The position numbers were made by a program, and so were the translations under genes. A model generated the notes under the pieces. The model saw only the letters and a list, made by a program, of their open reading frames with translations. It made no database searches and was not told the origin of the DNA. Of a stretch of DNA of 15,562 nucleotides, positions 12,787 to 15,562 are shown one piece after another. The stretch is from Asaia bogorensis (GTDB lineage Bacteria > Pseudomonadota > Alphaproteobacteria > Acetobacterales > Acetobacteraceae), in NCBI GenBank assembly GCA_945871455.1, contig CAMBXJ010000042.1, positions 1 through 15,562 on the forward strand, given 5' to 3'. Position 1 is the first letter of the stretch. Every line of letters begins with the position of its first letter.

Positions 12787-13575
12787 ATGCCATTGCTGTA
12801 TGAAAAGCGCGGTCATGTCGCGGTCCTGACACTCAGTCGGCCCGAGGCACGCAACGCCTGGTGCACGGAATACAATGAAGGATTCCTGGACCTGATGCCG
12901 AAGCTGGAGGATGACCGCGACATACGCTGCGTCATCCTGACCGGCGATCCCGCCGGCAACGCCTTCAGTGCCGGGGCGGACCTGAAGAACCCGAAGACCC
13001 ACAGCCACGATTCGGTGGCGGATTTTCTGGAGGAACTGCCGAGCAGGCGGCGGGGCAGCGCGATTACGTTGGTGTCGGACTTTGCGAAGCCGATCATCGC
13101 GGCGGTGAACGGCTATGCCATCGGCATCGGCTGCATCGTCACCTATTGCTGCGACATGATCGTCGCGTCGGAACAGGCGGAGTGGCGCCTGCCGCAAGCC
13201 GGCCTGGGCATCATGCCGGCGCAGGGCGGCACGATCCGCCTGGCGCGCTGGGTGGGCAAGGGGCAGGCCATGCGCGCCGCCTACGGCTTCCCGGTCAGCG
13301 GGGCGGAGGCCTACCGCATGGGCCTGGCGCAGTGGCTGGTGCCGCCGGAGGAGATGATGGCAAAGGCCATGGAAGTCGCGGAGCACATCGCGTCGCTGCC
13401 GCCGCTCGCCACACGCGTGACCAAGGAATCGCTGCGTAGCGGATTCGACTCGCCGTTGGGCGAAGCCGTGCTCGGCGATCTTTACCGGTTCGCGGCACTG
13501 GAAATGACCGAAGACAAGGCGGAAAGTCATCAATCCTGGCGGGAACGCCGTAAACCCAGCTTCAAGGGACGTTGA
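12787..13575 (+). CDS. crotonase-family protein lacking both hydratase glutamates
   Basis: A 262-aa crotonase-fold protein; ATG 12787 has GGGGGA eight bases upstream. Landmarks: LSRPEARNAW (16-25), oxyanion-hole segment AFSAGADL (59-66), GYAIGIGC (109-116), CCDMIVASEQAEWRLPQAGLG (121-141), then PAQGGTIRLARWVG and the KPSFKGR end. Against rat enoyl-CoA hydratase the region aligns without gaps, and both catalytic residues differ: Glu144 is Ile117 and Glu164 is Gln137. The oxyanion hole that polarises the thioester is kept, so a CoA-ester enzyme (isomerase, decarboxylase, hydrolase or other) is more likely than a hydratase. It is the first gene of an operon; its stop is two bases ahead of the first CoA-transferase gene, so the product probably acts on the CoA ester made by those transferases. 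Confidence 0.9.
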   Translation: MPLLYEKRGHVAVLTLSRPEARNAWCTEYNEGFLDLMPKLEDDRDIRCVILTGDPAGNAFSAGADLKNPKTHSHDSVADFLEELPSRRRGSAITLVSDFAKPIIAAVNGYAIGIGCIVTYCCDMIVASEQAEWRLPQAGLGIMPAQGGTIRLARWVGKGQAMRAAYGFPVSGAEAYRMGLAQWLVPPEEMMAKAMEVAEHIASLPPLATRVTKESLRSGFDSPLGEAVLGDLYRFAALEMTEDKAESHQSWRERRKPSFKGR

Positions 13576-13577
13576 GC

Positions 13578-14765
13578 ATGACAATGCCGCTCGCCGGTGT
13601 AACGGTCCTGGATTTCGGTCAGATCTTCCAGGGGTCCTACGCGACGTTGCTGATGGCCAAGGCCGGCGCCAACGTGATCAAGATCGAACCACCGGGGGGC
13701 GAGCCGCTGCGCAAGCGCACACCGCCCGGTGCCAAGGGCACGATGTCGTTCGCGATGCTGAACGCGAACAAGCGCGCGGTGACGTTGAACCTGAAGACGC
13801 AGCGCGGCCGCGAACTGCTGTTCGAAATGGTCAAACGCGCCGACGTGCTGCTGGAGAATTTCGGACCCGGCACGATGGATGGGATGGGCGTTGGCTGGTC
13901 CGTTCTGCATGACATCAATCCCCGGCTGATCTACGCCACCGGCACAGGCTATGGGATCAGCGGCCCGGACCATCAGGCTCTGGCGATGGACCTGACGGTG
14001 CAGGCCGCATCGGGCATCATGAGTGTCACCGGTTTCCCCGACGGCCCGCCGGTGCGCGCCGGGATTACCGTCGCCGACTTCATGGGCGGCGTGCATGTCT
14101 ATGGCGGCATCATGACGGCGCTGTATGAGCGTGATCGCAGCGGCGTCGGTCGATTGGTCGAGGTCGCGATGCAGGAAGCGGTCTACTATACGCTGGCTGG
14201 CTCGTTCGAGGGTTTGTACCGCTCCGGCAAGGTGCCGCCTCGTAGTGGCAATCAGTCCGGCGGCGCGATCGCGCCTTATGGCGTTTATCCGGTGAAGGAT
14301 GGTTTCGTTGCTATCCATACCGGAACCGAGCAGCATTGGCACAACATCCTCGACGCCGCGGGCCGGCCGGAAGTTAAGAACGACCCCAACTTCCGTACCA
14401 TGCATGACCGTTCGGCTCGATTGGCTGAGACCAATGCCATCGTTACCGCATGGACCACCAGCCTGACCAAGGCCGAGATTGCCGCGCAGGCCAAGCAATT
14501 CCGCATTCCGGTTGCTCCGGTGCGGGACGTGCAGGAAGTGATGCACGATCCGCATATGCATAGTCGCGGCATGTTGGAATGGGTGGATCACCCCGATCTC
14601 GGCCGGGTTGTCCTGCCGACCACGCCGATTCGCCTGCACGGCACCGATATCGCACCCACCATGCCCAGTGCCCGGGTCGGACAATACAATGACGAGATCT
14701 TTGGTGACTGGCTGGGACTTTCCGTCGAAGAACTGGCGGATTTGCGCAAGAACGGGGTGATCTGA
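13578..14765 (+). CDS. CaiB/BaiF family (class III) CoA transferase, copy 1
   Basis: A 395-aa protein, a complete family length. ATG 13578 is chosen over a TTG at 13572 because AAGGGAC is well placed upstream. The N-terminus PLAGVTVLDFGQIFQGSYA leads into the CoA-binding region with ANVIKIEPPGGEPLRK (32-46) and LNANKRAVTLNLKT (61-74), then LLENFGPGTMDGMG (91-104). Asp167 in TVADFMGG corresponds to the catalytic Asp of formyl-CoA transferase (Asp169), which forms aspartyl-CoA intermediates. These enzymes move CoA between carboxylic acids as intertwined dimers. It starts two bases after the crotonase stop and ends three bases before a second paralogue, so the three genes form one operon. The acid substrate cannot be predicted. 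Confidence 0.94.
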   Translation: MTMPLAGVTVLDFGQIFQGSYATLLMAKAGANVIKIEPPGGEPLRKRTPPGAKGTMSFAMLNANKRAVTLNLKTQRGRELLFEMVKRADVLLENFGPGTMDGMGVGWSVLHDINPRLIYATGTGYGISGPDHQALAMDLTVQAASGIMSVTGFPDGPPVRAGITVADFMGGVHVYGGIMTALYERDRSGVGRLVEVAMQEAVYYTLAGSFEGLYRSGKVPPRSGNQSGGAIAPYGVYPVKDGFVAIHTGTEQHWHNILDAAGRPEVKNDPNFRTMHDRSARLAETNAIVTAWTTSLTKAEIAAQAKQFRIPVAPVRDVQEVMHDPHMHSRGMLEWVDHPDLGRVVLPTTPIRLHGTDIAPTMPSARVGQYNDEIFGDWLGLSVEELADLRKNGVI

Positions 14766-14768
14766 CGG

Positions 14769-15562
14769 ATGAGCACGCGACCCAACCATCCCCTCGCGGG
14801 GTTCACCATCCTGGACCTTACGCAGTTCTACCAGGGTCCTTATGCGACGATGATGCTGGCCAAGGCCGGCGCCGATGTCATCAAGATCGAACCGCCGGGC
14901 GGGGAAAGCCTGCGTCACATGGCGCCCGCCGGCAAGGAAGGCGGCTTTCCGGTGGTGATGCTGAACGCGAACAAGCGCGGTGTCAGCCTGAACCTGAAGA
15001 CCGAGGAAGGCCGCGCGCTGCTGAAGAAACTGGTGCTGAAGGCGGATGCACTGGTGGAGAACTATGCGCCGGGTGTGATGGACCGGCTTGGTGTCGGCTT
15101 CTCCGTCCTGCATGAGATCAATCCGCGCATGGTCTATGCCTCGGCCACCGGCTTCGGCCTGTCCGGGCCCGACCGCGACAATCTGGCGATGGATTTCACC
15201 ATTCAGGCAGCATCCGGCGTCATGAGCCTGACCGGCTTTCCGGGCGGCCCGCCCACCCGAACCGGCGCGCCCTATGTCGATATACTTGGCGGTGCGCATC
15301 TCTATGCCGGCCTGATGACGGCGCTGCTGGAACGGGAGCGCACCGGTGTGGGCCGCCTGGTCGAAGTGGCGATGGTGGAGGCGGTGTATTCCTGCCTCGC
15401 CACCGGCCTGGATCAGTATTTCCGCGCCGGCAGCAAGGTGCCCGAACGCAGCGGCAATGCTTTCGCCAACTTCAACCGCGCGCCCTACAACGTGTATGAG
15501 GCCAAGGACGGCCACGTCGCCATCATCCTGGTCACCGAGGCGCAATGGCAGAACCTGCTGCG
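14769..15562 (+). CDS. CaiB/BaiF family (class III) CoA transferase, copy 2, cut by window end
   Basis: The frame is open from ATG 14769 to the last base (264 codons; the family is about 390-410 aa), so the C-terminus is outside the window. It is a clear paralogue of the gene just upstream: HPLAGFTILDLTQFYQGPYA, ADVIKIEPPGGESLRH, LNANKRGVSLNLKT and MDFTIQAASGVMSLTGFPGG match segment for segment. The catalytic Asp is Asp171 in PYVDILGG. The tandem pair suggests either two related acids handled by two homodimers or a heteromeric enzyme. GGGG ten bases upstream of the start and the 3-bp spacing point to translational coupling. Confidence 0.93.
   Translation, partial: MSTRPNHPLAGFTILDLTQFYQGPYATMMLAKAGADVIKIEPPGGESLRHMAPAGKEGGFPVVMLNANKRGVSLNLKTEEGRALLKKLVLKADALVENYAPGVMDRLGVGFSVLHEINPRMVYASATGFGLSGPDRDNLAMDFTIQAASGVMSLTGFPGGPPTRTGAPYVDILGGAHLYAGLMTALLERERTGVGRLVEVAMVEAVYSCLATGLDQYFRAGSKVPERSGNAFANFNRAPYNVYEAKDGHVAIILVTEAQWQNLL

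Noticed and set aside
13530..15545. 671-codon open frame on the - strand across both CoA-transferase genes
   Set aside because: It is fully antisense to two clear CaiB/BaiF genes, has low-complexity His/Arg/Gly-rich sequence, and its internal repetition simply mirrors the paralogous pair. It is a product of GC-rich codon bias.

Overview
This window is high-GC chromosomal DNA. It most resembles an alphaproteobacterium, probably of the Acetobacteraceae/Rhodospirillales type. I infer this from strong G/C bias at third codon positions, a Ros/MucR-type zinc-finger regulator, many acyl-CoA-handling enzymes, and small palindromic intergenic repeats of a kind common in that class. I see no rRNA, tRNA, CRISPR array, transposase or phage gene.

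Layout. (1) 1-3554, all on the + strand: the C-terminal part of a GMC (choline-dehydrogenase-like) flavoenzyme cut by the window edge, a 549-bp gap, an acyl-CoA dehydrogenase-family flavoprotein, and an AlkA-type DNA glycosylase. (2) 3555-6408: a repeat-rich gap, then two + strand genes I cannot assign to any family (371 and 415 aa), followed by a G-rich 15-bp tandem repeat and a hairpin. (3) 6409-8647: an MFS exporter-like gene (-) divergent from an AraC-family regulator (+), with a dispersed repeat between them. (4) 8657-10813: a two-gene - strand operon, SDR-family protein then MmgE/PrpD-family protein, with a second diverged copy of the dispersed repeat upstream. (5) 11184-11624: a stand-alone mucR/ros-type regulator with an AT-richer upstream region and a strong hairpin downstream. 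(6) 11756-11878: REP-like paired hairpins. (7) 11895-15562: a crotonase-fold gene (-) divergent from a + strand operon of a second crotonase and two tandem CaiB/BaiF CoA-transferase paralogues, the last one running off the window.

How the genes may work together. The two ends look like CoA-thioester catabolism: CoA transfer onto a carboxylic acid, then crotonase chemistry, with flavin-dependent oxidation on the left side. The substrate cannot be read from sequence. Several of these enzymes lack the textbook catalytic residues: one crotonase lacks both hydratase glutamates, the SDR lacks the usual catalytic tetrad, and the acyl-CoA dehydrogenase lacks the usual catalytic Glu. Their reactions may therefore differ from generic annotations. 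The AraC/MFS pair looks like a locally controlled efflux unit. The least explained part of the window is the orphan two-gene cassette at 3862-6311.
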